A stretch of 64,000 nt of DNA from assembly GCF_013433315.1 (NCBI RefSeq), contig NZ_WXVV01000018.1, positions 62,001 to 126,000 of the forward strand. Direction: 5' to 3'. This document shows, piece after piece, positions 38,042 through 47,915 of this stretch; positions within the stretch are counted from its first letter, which is position 1; every line of letters starts with the position of its first letter. A program made the translations under genes and the position numbers. The stretch is from Pseudomonas crudilactis. Its GTDB lineage: Bacteria > Pseudomonadota > Gammaproteobacteria > Pseudomonadales > Pseudomonadaceae. The notes below the pieces were generated by a model that was given only the letters and a program-made list of their open reading frames with translations, made no database searches and was not told where the DNA came from.

Positions 38042-40522
38042 CTAGAAGCGGAAAGTGAGGTCGACGAGCAGACGCAGATCGGTCTCCCGATCACCGTCGT
38101 AAGGCCGGTTGATCACACTGAACAAGCCGCCCACCTCGAACACGTCGTTCCAGGCATAACGCTGGCCGTAACCGAGCAACGCCATGCCGCCGGTGCCGTG
38201 ATCACGCTGGCTGTACGTGCCCGCGCCGGCCTGGAATTGTTGGCTCCAGGAGGTTTCGTAGCGGTGGTAGAGCACGTGATTGACGTTGACCAGCGGCATC
38301 ACGCTGAAGTCGGATTTGGGGTTGAAGTACGGCACGTCATCGGACTTGGAGTTGTGGCTGGTGCCGACTTCCAGACCCGCATCGACCTGCACGTTCGGCG
38401 AGCTGTAGACGCCCTCGCGACCGGTGAGCAAGGCTTCGACGCGGTTGTTGCCGTCGCTGAAATGCGACGGGCTGACGGACAGTTTCCACTCGCGGCTTTC
38501 GTTGGCGCGCCAGCGGAGGAAACCGCTGCCGCCGTTGGCCTTGATGTCGCTGTTGAGTGCGCGCAACGGCGTCTCGGCCGAGAGGTATTCGAGGCTGCCG
38601 CCGTACTGCCAGTGGTCGTTGATGTCGCGGGCGATCGCCAGACGCGCGCCCTGTTTGTCGCCAAAACCGTAGGAATGGTTAGAGACTTCCGCTTCGAGGG
38701 TCATGTCGCGGGTGCGCCGCTCCAGGCCGACACGCTGGAAGCGGTGGTGACCGGTGCCTTCGGCGAAGTCGCCGGTGGCATAGCCAGCCCCGGCAAACAC
38801 GCGCCAGTCTTCATCCATCGGCGGGCTGTACAAGGTGGTCTGGATGCCAAAGTCGCGGCTGCCGCTGACGGCGCCGGCATCGCCACTGCCGCCACCATTG
38901 GCCTTGCCGCCATAGGCTTCGACGCGCAGTTCCGACATGTCATGGACTTCGCGCTCGCGAGCCAGACGCTGCACCTGGCGGTTATCCGGATAGCGTGCGA
39001 CGACATCGTCGGTCAGCGCATCCATTTGCCGCCATTCCTGCAATTCCATGGCCGTGTGGGCCTGGCCGATTTCCAGGCCCATGGCGCGCGGCACCATGCT
39101 CTCGGTTTCCTTGAGCTGGATTTCCGCGCGGCGCGGCCATTGCCGCGCCAGATACAGGTCGGCCTGAGCCAGACGCAGGCCGACATTGCCGGGCGCCTGA
39201 TCGACCAGCGTTTGCAAGCGTTCTTCGCCGTGGGGCAGGTCGGAACCATAGGTCCCGGCTTGCGCGGCCAACTGCTGGGCGTCCATCCATTCATGGTTGG
39301 GGTTGCCGATGGGCAAACCTTTGAGTTCGACACGCGGACGCTGGGACTTGGCGGCGTCCTCGGCGACTTTGCGCGCTTCATCGGCGCGGTCGCTTTCCAG
39401 CAATGCGTAATACAGCGCGGTAGTGTCTTCGAGGCGATCACCGACATCAGCGTCCGGCGCCGACAGCACCTGGCGATACAAGTCCGTGGCGATTTCCGGT
39501 TCACGCTGATCCAGATACGACGCCGCTACCCAGCGCAACGCGTAGGTTGGAACCTTCACGCCCTCGGCTTGCAGCTTCTGGTACTCGGTGATGACGTCGG
39601 CGGTGCGTGCGCGGGCCTTGAGCGCCCCCATGCGGTCAATGCGCCAGCGAATCACGTCGTCGTGGGGGGTCGAGTCGGGGGTCCAGGTGGCGAGCAGCTT
39701 GTCGTAATCGGCCAGCGCGCGATCGGTGATGACGTAGCGCTCTTTTTCGCTGCGAGTGGCGAGCTCGGCGAGACGCACACGCTCGGCGGCCAGATCACCT
39801 TCGAGGCGACGCAACGTGACCGGATCGATCAGGCCCGGACGCTGATTGGCCAGACGCAGCGCCGGTTCCGGCAGACGCGCCTTTTGCAGAGCGACCACGT
39901 ATTCACGGGCGACTTCCGGTTTGCTGCCGGCGCGTTTGAAGGCTTGATCGTATTCGAACAGGGCGTCGTACTGTTTGCCGGCGCGGGTTAACGCGTAGCC
40001 CAGCGCCAGACGGCGGGAAGGATCATCAGGCTTGGCCACCACCAGCGCTTTGGCACGAGTCACCGCTTCGTCGGGCTTGCCGGCGTCAGCCTGGGTCAGG
40101 GCCAGGCCCAGTTGCAGGTCGGCGTTATCCGGCTCCAGCGCCAGGGCCTTGTTGTAGACCTGCGTGGCTTGATCCCAGCGTTTGAGGTTGCGATAGGCGC
40201 GGGCGGTGGCGGTCAGCGCCTGAACCGGCAGGACGCGATCGCGGCCCTGGGTTTCATAAACCTGCACCACTTCGGCATCGAGGCCGGCCCAACTGGCGAT
40301 TTGCAGGTGATCGCTGATCTGCCCGATCGTCGACTGACCCGGTGGCACCTGACGCAAAACCGTCAGCGCCGGCGTGGTTTGCCCGGCACGGGCGTCGCGC
40401 ACCATCTGATCATAGGGTGTGTCGGCAAACGCCATCGCCGGCCAGAGCAACTGGCTGCACAGCGCGACTCGGAACAAAGGGCGTAAACCACGATGTAATA
40501 CAGGAACATCAATACGCGGCAT
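38042..40522 (-). CDS. pgaA: PNAG export porin PgaA
   Basis: This 826-residue protein has a signal peptide (about 1-33, cleavage after MAFA). A TPR-rich periplasmic domain follows (about 40-500; for example ALTATARAYRNLKRWDQATQ and LGYALTRAGKQYDALFEYDQ). The C-terminal beta-barrel (about 520-826) ends in LLVDLTFRF with the terminal Phe needed for outer-membrane assembly. It is the first gene of pgaABCD, which makes and exports a biofilm polysaccharide. The start is preceded by TAAGGA. The adjacent upstream 258 nt contain a terminator of the neighbouring gene. Confidence 0.94.
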   Translation of the reverse strand: MPRIDVPVLHRGLRPLFRVALCSQLLWPAMAFADTPYDQMVRDARAGQTTPALTVLRQVPPGQSTIGQISDHLQIASWAGLDAEVVQVYETQGRDRVLPVQALTATARAYRNLKRWDQATQVYNKALALEPDNADLQLGLALTQADAGKPDEAVTRAKALVVAKPDDPSRRLALGYALTRAGKQYDALFEYDQAFKRAGSKPEVAREYVVALQKARLPEPALRLANQRPGLIDPVTLRRLEGDLAAERVRLAELATRSEKERYVITDRALADYDKLLATWTPDSTPHDDVIRWRIDRMGALKARARTADVITEYQKLQAEGVKVPTYALRWVAASYLDQREPEIATDLYRQVLSAPDADVGDRLEDTTALYYALLESDRADEARKVAEDAAKSQRPRVELKGLPIGNPNHEWMDAQQLAAQAGTYGSDLPHGEERLQTLVDQAPGNVGLRLAQADLYLARQWPRRAEIQLKETESMVPRAMGLEIGQAHTAMELQEWRQMDALTDDVVARYPDNRQVQRLAREREVHDMSELRVEAYGGKANGGGSGDAGAVSGSRDFGIQTTLYSPPMDEDWRVFAGAGYATGDFAEGTGHHRFQRVGLERRTRDMTLEAEVSNHSYGFGDKQGARLAIARDINDHWQYGGSLEYLSAETPLRALNSDIKANGGSGFLRWRANESREWKLSVSPSHFSDGNNRVEALLTGREGVYSSPNVQVDAGLEVGTSHNSKSDDVPYFNPKSDFSVMPLVNVNHVLYHRYETSWSQQFQAGAGTYSQRDHGTGGMALLGYGQRYAWNDVFEVGGLFSVINRPYDGDRETDLRLLVDLTFRF

Positions 40523-40723
40523 TCGTCAGCATCCTTACATGGCCAGCCGGGTCGCAATGCCCTCCTTGCCCATTCGTAACGGTGGCCGCCAATGCACATC
40601 CAACGGCCAAGCTTAGTCAGGCAGTCTTGCACGCAAGCGTTGACCAGGATCCACAACACAATAATTGTTCAGAATCCTCGCGACGGCTTAGCCGGAACGC
40701 CAAAAACCCGAACACCAGACAGC

Positions 40724-40762
40724 AAAACGCCCGGCGTCCGTGCAATACGGAGGCCGGGCGTT
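40724..40762 (-). terminator. Terminator-like hairpin after the DUF945 gene
   Basis: The stem AACGCCCGGC/GCCGGGCGTT (10 bp) has a 17-nt loop. On the minus strand it is followed by TTTG. It begins 19 nt past the stop codon at 40781. Confidence 0.75.
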
Positions 40763-40780
40763 GCTATTTAAAGCGCAGGA

Positions 40781-42286
40781 TTACTGCACTTGCGTGACGC
40801 CTGCGAACTTGCTCATCAGGAAGCCGACGAACTGCTCGACGGTCATCTTCTGGCCGTTGAATTCGACCTGATTGGCGGCGTAATGCAGCTTGGTCACGAC
40901 GTTGGTGCCGTCGACGACGGCCAACTGCGAACCGACCGCCATGCCGGCGAACATGTCGGCGGCTTCCTTGGACTGATCGACAATAGCCTTGGCATCGGTC
41001 TGACCGTCGAGTTGCGCCTGCACGCTGAGCAGATCAACCAGCATCGGCTTCGATACCTGGATATTCAGGTCAAGCAATGCAATCAGTTGTTTGCCCAGTT
41101 GATCCGGCGGCAAGTCCAACGATTGCGGCTTGGTCAGGTCGATCACCAGATTGGCCTTGCTCTCGCCGTTGGCGGTGTTGAACGAGAGGTTTTCCAGCGC
41201 GAACTGTGGGCCGGCGGCCAGCAGTTTTTGCAGATCGGCTTTGACCTGCGCATTTTCCGCTTCGGTCAGGTTCAGCTCCGGCGCTGGCAGGCCTTGGGCT
41301 GCTGCCTCGGCGGCGGCTTTTTCGTATGGCTGCAATTTGGTCTGGTAGATCTGCATCAGCGACATGGTCGACGGGATGTCGAGGTTTTTCAGGCTCATGG
41401 CCATATTGGCCGAGCCGATTTTCTTGTCGTTCAGGCTGACTTCGCCAACCTTGTAGTCAGCGCGGCCCGAGGCATTGCTGCCGTTTTCTTCGGTGAGGTT
41501 CTTCATTTCGAAGTTCTTCACACCGAGGACCGACTGCTTGGTGCCGAAAGTGGTTTTACTGTTGGTCAGCACCAGGGTGTTTTCCCCGGTGTAGTAGCCA
41601 TAGCTGCTCTTGGCGAGGTTGCTGGCCAGGGTCAGACCGTTGAGTTCGACCTGCACCGGCGCCTGATCTTCAGCGACGGTGACCAGTTTCAGGTTGTCCA
41701 TGTAGCCGTCCGCCTTGACCTTCTGCGCTTTGGCGTTGGCAGAAATGTTCATGGTCAGGCCGGAGAACTTCAGACTCGACTGCTCATCCAGTGCGGTTTC
41801 GAACGGCAGCAGATCGAGGGTGCTGGTGGTGGACTCGTCGTAGCCGATGCTGGTTACGCCTTTGAGCGGCGCGGCGCCCTTGGTCGCGGCGAACCATTTC
41901 TCGGTGGCCGGATTCTTTTCCAGCTCATAGTTGCTGGTGGCCATGACCGGCAGCCATTTCAGCGAAACCAGACGCGAGAACGGCAACGGACCATGCTCGA
42001 TGTGGTCAACGAAGAGCAATTCGACTGGTTTGTCGCCAAACATCTCGCCTTCACCCTTGAGGCGATAGTGCGCGGTGCTGGTGAAGGTATGGCGTTCCAG
42101 CGACACCAACTCCAGCGACGCGCTGCCGTTGGAGCCGGCCATCGCGGTTTGCAGCTCTTGGTTGGCATTGCTGACGGCGTTGTTCAACACGCCTTCGATC
42201 TTGGTCCCGGTGTACCAGGCCCCGCCTGCGCTGATCGCGCCGATGGCAACAACAATTCCGAGAAGCACGCCTGCTGATTTATTCAT
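40781..42286 (-). CDS. YdgA-like DUF945 protein
   Basis: This 501-residue protein has an N-terminal membrane anchor or uncleaved signal (about 5-28: AGVLLGIVVAIGAISAGGAW). The DUF945 pattern follows: YTGTKIEGVLNNAVSNANQE, then repeated beta-rich segments (GEMFGDKPVELLFVDHIEHG; GYDESTTSTLDLLPFETAL). The C-terminus VEFNGQKMTVEQFVGFLMSK is typical. Family function is unknown; YdgA-type proteins are inner-membrane-anchored and mostly periplasmic. It has its own terminator and is probably monocistronic. Confidence 0.87.
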   Translation of the reverse strand: MNKSAGVLLGIVVAIGAISAGGAWYTGTKIEGVLNNAVSNANQELQTAMAGSNGSASLELVSLERHTFTSTAHYRLKGEGEMFGDKPVELLFVDHIEHGPLPFSRLVSLKWLPVMATSNYELEKNPATEKWFAATKGAAPLKGVTSIGYDESTTSTLDLLPFETALDEQSSLKFSGLTMNISANAKAQKVKADGYMDNLKLVTVAEDQAPVQVELNGLTLASNLAKSSYGYYTGENTLVLTNSKTTFGTKQSVLGVKNFEMKNLTEENGSNASGRADYKVGEVSLNDKKIGSANMAMSLKNLDIPSTMSLMQIYQTKLQPYEKAAAEAAAQGLPAPELNLTEAENAQVKADLQKLLAAGPQFALENLSFNTANGESKANLVIDLTKPQSLDLPPDQLGKQLIALLDLNIQVSKPMLVDLLSVQAQLDGQTDAKAIVDQSKEAADMFAGMAVGSQLAVVDGTNVVTKLHYAANQVEFNGQKMTVEQFVGFLMSKFAGVTQVQ

Positions 42287-42490
42287 GAATGACCTGATCG
42301 ATTTCCGTGGCTGTGAGTGTGGTCGTCTTCCCTGAACCCGTGACCGGGTCGCGGCTCGACTGCGCTGAATTCAGCGATGGAGATTAGCACCGGGCGCGCA
42401 AGACGGCCCAATGTTTAAAGGTTAAAGAGTGTCTATGGGGGGAATGGACAATCGCTAGGCTGGAAGAGTTTCGCTGTTTTTTAGGACGCT

Positions 42491-42555
42491 ATCGCGAGCA
42501 GGCTCACTCCTACAGGGAAACGCATTCCAAATGTAGGAGTGAGCCTGCTCGCGAT
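42491..42555. repeat. REP-type inverted repeat (family A)
   Basis: Perfect 24-bp arms at 42491-42514 and 42532-42555. The whole unit with its 17-nt loop is nearly identical to the copy at 910-974 (the loops differ by one base). Between 42287 and 42578 nothing else gene-like is seen. Confidence 0.9.
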
Positions 42556-42578
42556 GAGGCCGGTCGATTCAGCGAGAT

Positions 42579-43214
42579 TCAGGAATACTGAACCTCAATC
42601 TCATCCAGCTGATGATCAAAGCTTTTCAGCCGCGCGGTCCAGGTATACACCAGCACTTCAAAGTCCCGATCGATCACCGCCCCGCCCGGCCCATCGGCGC
42701 GCGGATCGCAGAAATCCAGTTGATAGCGCTCACGGGCCATGGCCGTAGCGACATCGGACAGTTCACGGGCATTGTTGAGCCAGTGCCAGCCCTCGCCATC
42801 AATCTGCTTGTCGAGCTCCAGGCACTGTTTTTTCAGCGCTTCGAGGCTTTTTTCCAGCGGCGTGCCGGTGAGTTCGCCCATGACTTCGGCGAAGGTTCGC
42901 CCCGGTTGCCAGTAACTGCCCCAGAAATACCGGTCGAACACGGTTTCGACCCGGCGCAGGGCGACCTTGGTGTCCCAGATCAGAACGAGGGTTTTGCCCT
43001 GTTCAAGCTGACGTTTCTTCACCCGCTGCACCTGGAGCGACGCCCAGGCGACCACGACGATTGCCATGACCGCAATCAGCGCGACGGCGCTGTCGAGGAA
43101 AACCATGGCCTTGTCGATCTGGTGGGCCAGCATGATGCCGTAGAAATAGGTGGCCGAGAGCAGCACCAGCGCTGCGAGGGCGCACCAGAAGCCGAGAGCG
43201 TAAGGGTTTTTCAT
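42579..43214 (-). CDS. Unknown two-TM membrane protein
   Basis: This 211-residue protein was not assigned to a family. Two hydrophobic helices lie near the N-terminus (about 6-28, YALGFWCALAALVLLSATYF, and about 40-62, LDSAVALIAVMAIVVVAWAS). A long soluble, probably helical part (about 70-211) follows, containing LVLIWDTKVALRRVETVFDR and LEALKKQCLELDKQIDGEG. It stands alone between a REP element and the divergently oriented end of the efflux operon. No function is proposed. Confidence 0.8.
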   Translation of the reverse strand: MKNPYALGFWCALAALVLLSATYFYGIMLAHQIDKAMVFLDSAVALIAVMAIVVVAWASLQVQRVKKRQLEQGKTLVLIWDTKVALRRVETVFDRYFWGSYWQPGRTFAEVMGELTGTPLEKSLEALKKQCLELDKQIDGEGWHWLNNARELSDVATAMARERYQLDFCDPRADGPGGAVIDRDFEVLVYTWTARLKSFDHQLDEIEVQYS

Positions 43215-43307
43215 TATTGGTTTCCCCTAGACCAGCGCTAGCAATGTGCGCTGGAAGGGTGCTTTGCACGGGGCGCCCTTCCAACACTTCAAAGCATAGC
43301 AACGGCC

Positions 43308-44750
43308 TCAGGGTTTGCTGGGGCTTGGAGCGTGCGTTCGTCCGCTTTCCCAGCCGCCGCCCAAGGCGAGGAACAAATCGATCTGGCTCATCGCAACCTG
43401 GGTGTTGGCGGCGGCCAGTTGCGCGGTGACATCGGTGTAGGTGCGGGTCGCTTGCAGGTCGGCGAGAAACGACTCGCGGCCGGCCTGGAAGAAGCGGTGG
43501 GTCTGGTCTGCTGCCAGTTTCGCCGACTGCTCGGCATCGGCCAGCGCATCGCGACGTTGCAGCAGTGCGCTGTACTGGGCGAGGCCGGTTTGGGTTTCAC
43601 GAATGGCGTTGAGCACCACACCGTCAAAATGCGCCAGCGCACCTTGGGTGGTCGCTTCGGCTTCACGGATGCGCGCACGGGCGCCGTTGGTCGGGACTTT
43701 CCAGCTCAGCGACGGGCCGAAGCCCCAACGGTTGGTCGACGGATCACCCAAGTCATCGATAAGACCAACAGTGCCGATGGTCGCGCCGATACTGATGTCC
43801 GGATACAACTCGCCAGTGGCGACGCCGATCCCGGCGGTCGAAGCGGCCAGACGACGTTCGGCCTGGCGAATGTCCGGGCGACGTTTGAGCAGCGCAGCGC
43901 CATCGCCGACCGGCACCAATTGGGCGATTTTCGGCAACTCGGCGCAGGTCGCGGTACCGGCGGGCAACTGATCAACCGGTTTCGCCAGCAACATCGACAA
44001 ACGGAACAGCCCGGCCTGACGCGCGGCTTCATAACGCGGCAGTTCGGCGCGCAGGGATTTGAATTGGGTTTGCGAGCGAGTCACCTGAGTTTCATCACCA
44101 CGGCCGGCATCGCGCAAACGCTGAATCAGCGTGGTGCCTTGCGATTGCAGGTCGAGAGAGTGCTGGGCGATTTCGCGCTCTTCGTTGGCCGCGCAGACTT
44201 GGGTGTAGGCGCGAACTACGTCGGCCACCAAGGTGATGCGTGCGGTGTCGGCGGCGGCCTGGGTCGCGTCGGCGTTGGCTTTGGCGCTTTCGATGCCGCG
44301 CTGCAACGTGCCCCACAGATCGAACTGATACGAAGCGCTGATGCCGATATCGCCAACGTTGTCCACCGGCACTTTCTCCGGCAACAAGAACGCCTGTCCG
44401 GACTCCTGCAAACGCTGGGCGCCCATTTTCACGCCAGCACTCCAGCCACCAGCGGCCTCGGCTTCGTCGACTTGGGCGCGAGCGCGCTGCAAGTTGGCGG
44501 CGGCGACGCGCAAATCGGTGTTGGAAGCCATGGCCTGCTGCACCAGTTGATCGAGGCGTGGGTCTTTATACAGCCGCCACCAATCCGCCGGCACCGGCGC
44601 CGACACCACCGGTTTACCCGCCACCGCCAGCTCACCCTGAAAATCCTTGCGCTGAACCGCTGCCTCCTCAGGCACGTGATAATCCGGCCCGACCATCTGA
44701 CAGGCCGATAGCATCACGCCCAACCCGGCGATCATCAGCGCCCTGCTCAT
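43308..44750 (-). CDS. NodT-family outer-membrane efflux lipoprotein
   Basis: This 480-residue TolC-like channel has a lipobox (VMLSAC, Cys about 17). Two OEP repeats follow (about 60-260 and 275-465), with DLRVAAANLQRARAQVDEAE and DIRQAERRLAASTAGIGVATG as the paired helical starts. It forms the outer-membrane exit of the efflux system encoded just upstream. The ATG overlaps the stop of the HlyD gene by 4 nt, so it is the last gene of the five-gene operon starting with marR. Confidence 0.92.
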   Translation of the reverse strand: MSRALMIAGLGVMLSACQMVGPDYHVPEEAAVQRKDFQGELAVAGKPVVSAPVPADWWRLYKDPRLDQLVQQAMASNTDLRVAAANLQRARAQVDEAEAAGGWSAGVKMGAQRLQESGQAFLLPEKVPVDNVGDIGISASYQFDLWGTLQRGIESAKANADATQAAADTARITLVADVVRAYTQVCAANEEREIAQHSLDLQSQGTTLIQRLRDAGRGDETQVTRSQTQFKSLRAELPRYEAARQAGLFRLSMLLAKPVDQLPAGTATCAELPKIAQLVPVGDGAALLKRRPDIRQAERRLAASTAGIGVATGELYPDISIGATIGTVGLIDDLGDPSTNRWGFGPSLSWKVPTNGARARIREAEATTQGALAHFDGVVLNAIRETQTGLAQYSALLQRRDALADAEQSAKLAADQTHRFFQAGRESFLADLQATRTYTDVTAQLAAANTQVAMSQIDLFLALGGGWESGRTHAPSPSKP

Positions 44751-45649
44751 TGCGCGGGCTCCTGCTTTTTATCGTCGACTTTTGCGTCATCGATGATCGA
44801 CACCGTGGCAGTGCGCCCGGCGATCATGCGGAAATCTTCCGGCACATCATCAAAGGCAATCCGCACCGGAATCCGCTGTGCCAGCCGCACCCAGCTGAAC
44901 GCCGGGTTGACATTCGGCAGCAAATTGCTGCCACTGCTGCGGTCGCGGTCTTCGATACCGGCAACGATGCTTTCGACATGCCCGCGCAGCTTGGCGCGGT
45001 CACCGATCACGCGGATATCCACCGACTGGCCGACATGAATGCCGTCAAGTTTGGTCTCTTCGAAGTAGCCGTCGATATGGAACGAGTTGCTGTCGACCAC
45101 CGACAACACCGGACGTCCGGCGGTGACGAATTCCTGCGGACGCGGCGCGCGGTCGTTGACATAGCCGTCCACCGGGCTGCGAATCACTGAGCGGTCGAGG
45201 TTGAGCTGAGCGCTGTCCACCGTGACCATAGCTTCGGCCAGCGCCGATTGCGCGCGGGCGACCTTCGACTGGCTTTCTTCCAGTTGCTCGGCCGGCACCA
45301 GATTGCCGAGGCCACGGTTACGCTTGGCTTCACGCTGGGCCTGAGCGAGGGTTTCTTCGCGATCAGCCACAGCCGCTTTGGCCTGACGCAAGGCCAGTTT
45401 GAAGCGATCCTGGTCGATGCTGAACAGCACCTGGCCGCGCTTGATCAACTGGTTGTCTTTCACTTCAACCTGCTGGATCAACCCGGACACGTCCGGGGCG
45501 ATCTGGATAATGTCAGCGCGAATGTGGCCGTCGCGGGTCCATGGCGCGAACATGTAATACATCACCATGCGCCAGACGAGGACAACGGCAAAAGTCACGA
45601 TCAGCAGGGTCAGTACTACGCGACCGATGGTCAAAAACGGTTTTTTCAT
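44747..45649 (-). CDS. HlyD/EmrA-type membrane-fusion protein
   Basis: This 300-residue periplasmic adaptor has one N-terminal transmembrane helix (about 9-32). The lipoyl-like hairpin (about 45-170) contains DVSGLIQQVEVKDNQLIKRG and VIRSPVDGYVNDRAPRPQEF, and a beta-barrel (about 190-270) follows. It is closest in type to AaeA, the partner of FUSC-family AaeB pumps for aromatic acids. It overlaps the DUF1656 gene upstream and the outer-membrane gene downstream by 4 nt each. Confidence 0.92.
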   Translation of the reverse strand: MKKPFLTIGRVVLTLLIVTFAVVLVWRMVMYYMFAPWTRDGHIRADIIQIAPDVSGLIQQVEVKDNQLIKRGQVLFSIDQDRFKLALRQAKAAVADREETLAQAQREAKRNRGLGNLVPAEQLEESQSKVARAQSALAEAMVTVDSAQLNLDRSVIRSPVDGYVNDRAPRPQEFVTAGRPVLSVVDSNSFHIDGYFEETKLDGIHVGQSVDIRVIGDRAKLRGHVESIVAGIEDRDRSSGSNLLPNVNPAFSWVRLAQRIPVRIAFDDVPEDFRMIAGRTATVSIIDDAKVDDKKQEPAQ

Positions 45650-45855
45650 GTCATCAGGTATCGACTGAGTGAGTCCACGCCGTACAGAAGTACCGCGTAG
45701 AGCGCCACGTTGAACAATGCCCGGTGCCAGACCAGACGGTAAAAGTGCACGCGCGTAAGCACGGCATGCACCAGCAAAAACAGCACATACGTGATGCCCA
45801 TCAACACCAGCAGGGTCGGCAGGAAAATGCCGCTGATGTCCAGATCACCGATCAT
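45646..45855 (-). CDS. Small membrane protein DUF1656 (AaeX-like)
   Basis: This 69-residue protein has two hydrophobic helices (about 8-30, GIFLPTLLVLMGITYVLFLL, and about 44-62). DUF1656/AaeX proteins are consistently found between the FUSC pump and its fusion protein and probably help assembly; their exact role is unknown. Both ends overlap neighbours by 4 nt (ATGA junctions). Confidence 0.9.
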   Translation of the reverse strand: MIGDLDISGIFLPTLLVLMGITYVLFLLVHAVLTRVHFYRLVWHRALFNVALYAVLLYGVDSLSRYLMT

Positions 45856-47915
45856 AGGGGCGCTCCATCGGGCAGCGGTTCTTCGGAGTCGGCGCTGGAG
45901 ACGAATTCGACGCCGGGCAGCAACGCCAGACGCAAACCGCTCAAGGCGTGCAACAGGTTCAGACGGGTTTCATCGTCGCCGTGGCCATTGAGTGCGCGAC
46001 GGGTGCGATCCAGAGTCATCAGCAGCGGGGCCGGCGCCGGCAAGCGTTCGCCGGCCTTGAGGCAGGCGCGGAAATACTCGCCGACTTCACTGACCACTTG
46101 CTGCAACAGCGCGTTCGGCGCGCCGGTCACCCGTGGGGTGTAGGCGAGCAAATCGAGCAGGTTCAGGCCGACGCGCACTTCGCGCATCGCGATGCCGGTG
46201 TCCTGGCCGGTGAGGGCCAGACGCGGCAAGTGCTGCATCAGTCGATCGAGCAACTGCACGCCCAATTTGCGGTGTTCGGCAAGGTTGGCCGGTTCGGTCA
46301 TGTGGACGATGTCTTTCCAGCTGAAGCGGGTCAGGCGTTTGGCCGCCAGTTCGGCGCCGAACGGGCGTGCAACCAGCGTCCAGATAAACGCGAACAACAG
46401 CCCTAACGGACCCGCGAGGTTGGAGTTCACGAAGGCGAAAAAATCCGCATCGTAAGCGCCCTGAATACTGATGAATGAGGAGGTGTTGACCAGCGTCAGC
46501 AGCATGCCGAGGAAGAACCGCGGCTGTACCGTCAGGGTGCCGACGCAGATGAACGGGATGGAAAACGCCAACACCAGCATCGGGAAGTCATGCAGGTTGG
46601 GCAGAATCAAAAACAGATAAAGGCTGGCGAACAACACCGACATGCCAGTCCAGAAAAAGAACCGGTAAATCTGCGGTGCCGGGTCGTCCATCGAGGCGAA
46701 GAAGCTACAGGCCACCGCGGCGAGAATCACCGCGCTGCCGCCGTCCGGCCAGCCGAGCAGAATCCACAGCACCGAGGCGGTGATGATCGCCAGAACGGTC
46801 GAGGCCGCCGAGTAGAGCATCAGCCCACGATCAATGAACGGCGTCAGACGACCGAGGCGCCAGTGACGGTAGACCGCACGCCAGCTGTCCTGGCGCTCGC
46901 AGAGAATCGCGTCCTGCAGACTGCGACAGTCCTGCCATAAATCGATGAATTCGCCGAGGCGATAAATCGAGTTGGAGAACAGCAATTGCCTGCGATCCTC
47001 AAGCGCCTCGACGCTCGGTTGCAGGGCTTCGAGCTGATCTTTCAGCGCTTGCCAGCGGTCGAGATCGGCGTCCTGATGAGCGAGCCATTCGCGGGTTGCA
47101 GCCAGCAGCGGTGCGAATTTTTCCACCAGCTCTGGTGTGCGCCGCTCTAGGGCGTAGAGCGAATCTTCCAGCGCATCGATCACCGGTAATAGATGAATCA
47201 TGCGCCCGCGCAATTCTTTGGTGTTGCGCACGGTTTGCGGTAGTGCGCCTTCGTGGGGCAACTGGCCGATCATCAATTCGAGACTGTTGAAGTTGGCAAC
47301 CATGGCCATGCGCAGCGCAGTGACTTCTTCGGGCTGCACGTCGCGGCTGAGAAATTTCAGGCTGTAGGTCGTCGCGTCGGCGAACCACTTGCTCACCGCG
47401 TCGTTGAACACCGGCGCCAGACGGCGTGGCCAGAACATCGCGCCGACCACCGCAGCCACGGCGATGCCGAGGAAAATCTCTTCGGTCCGCGCTTCCGCCA
47501 CGTCCCACACCGCCAGCGGGTTATCCACCACCGGCAAGGCAATCAGCGGCAGGGTGTAACCGGCGAGCATCAATGCATAGTTGTTGGCCGTGCGCAGTTG
47601 CAGGGACAGGAACAACAAAATGCCCGTCCACAGCGCGATGACCACCACCAGCACATACGGGCTCTGCACGAACATCGGCACGAAAAAAACCGCCGCCGCG
47701 GCACCGAGAAAAGTCCCAATGGCGCGGTACAAGGCCTTGGAACTGGTCGGCCCGAGAAACGGGCTGGAGACGATATACACCGTGGCCATCGCCCAATACG
47801 GACGCGGCATTTGCATGAGCAAGGCGATGTACAGCGCGATCATCGACGCTGCAAAAGTCCGCACCCCGTAGAACCAGTCACGGGCCGGCGGAATGCCGGA
47901 GAAAAAACCGTTCAA
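45852..47915 (-). CDS. FUSC-family efflux pump (AaeB-like)
   Basis: This 687-residue inner-membrane transporter has two hydrophobic blocks (about 15-170 and 360-510), each with the FUSC motif: YWAMATVYIVSSPFLGPTSS in the first and GWPDGGSAVILAAVACSFFA in the second. A long cytoplasmic stretch lies between them. It exports aromatic carboxylic acids or related toxic compounds together with the fusion and outer-membrane proteins. The predicted start is TTG, overlapping the marR stop (TTGA). The next in-frame ATG would remove the first transmembrane part, so coupled initiation at TTG is likely. Confidence 0.9.
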   Translation of the reverse strand: MNGFFSGIPPARDWFYGVRTFAASMIALYIALLMQMPRPYWAMATVYIVSSPFLGPTSSKALYRAIGTFLGAAAAVFFVPMFVQSPYVLVVVIALWTGILLFLSLQLRTANNYALMLAGYTLPLIALPVVDNPLAVWDVAEARTEEIFLGIAVAAVVGAMFWPRRLAPVFNDAVSKWFADATTYSLKFLSRDVQPEEVTALRMAMVANFNSLELMIGQLPHEGALPQTVRNTKELRGRMIHLLPVIDALEDSLYALERRTPELVEKFAPLLAATREWLAHQDADLDRWQALKDQLEALQPSVEALEDRRQLLFSNSIYRLGEFIDLWQDCRSLQDAILCERQDSWRAVYRHWRLGRLTPFIDRGLMLYSAASTVLAIITASVLWILLGWPDGGSAVILAAVACSFFASMDDPAPQIYRFFFWTGMSVLFASLYLFLILPNLHDFPMLVLAFSIPFICVGTLTVQPRFFLGMLLTLVNTSSFISIQGAYDADFFAFVNSNLAGPLGLLFAFIWTLVARPFGAELAAKRLTRFSWKDIVHMTEPANLAEHRKLGVQLLDRLMQHLPRLALTGQDTGIAMREVRVGLNLLDLLAYTPRVTGAPNALLQQVVSEVGEYFRACLKAGERLPAPAPLLMTLDRTRRALNGHGDDETRLNLLHALSGLRLALLPGVEFVSSADSEEPLPDGAPL

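Noticed and set aside
37589-39991. 800-codon plus-strand open frame
   Set aside because: It is antisense to pgaB/pgaA, which have full motifs, and its composition is typical of a GC-rich shadow frame.
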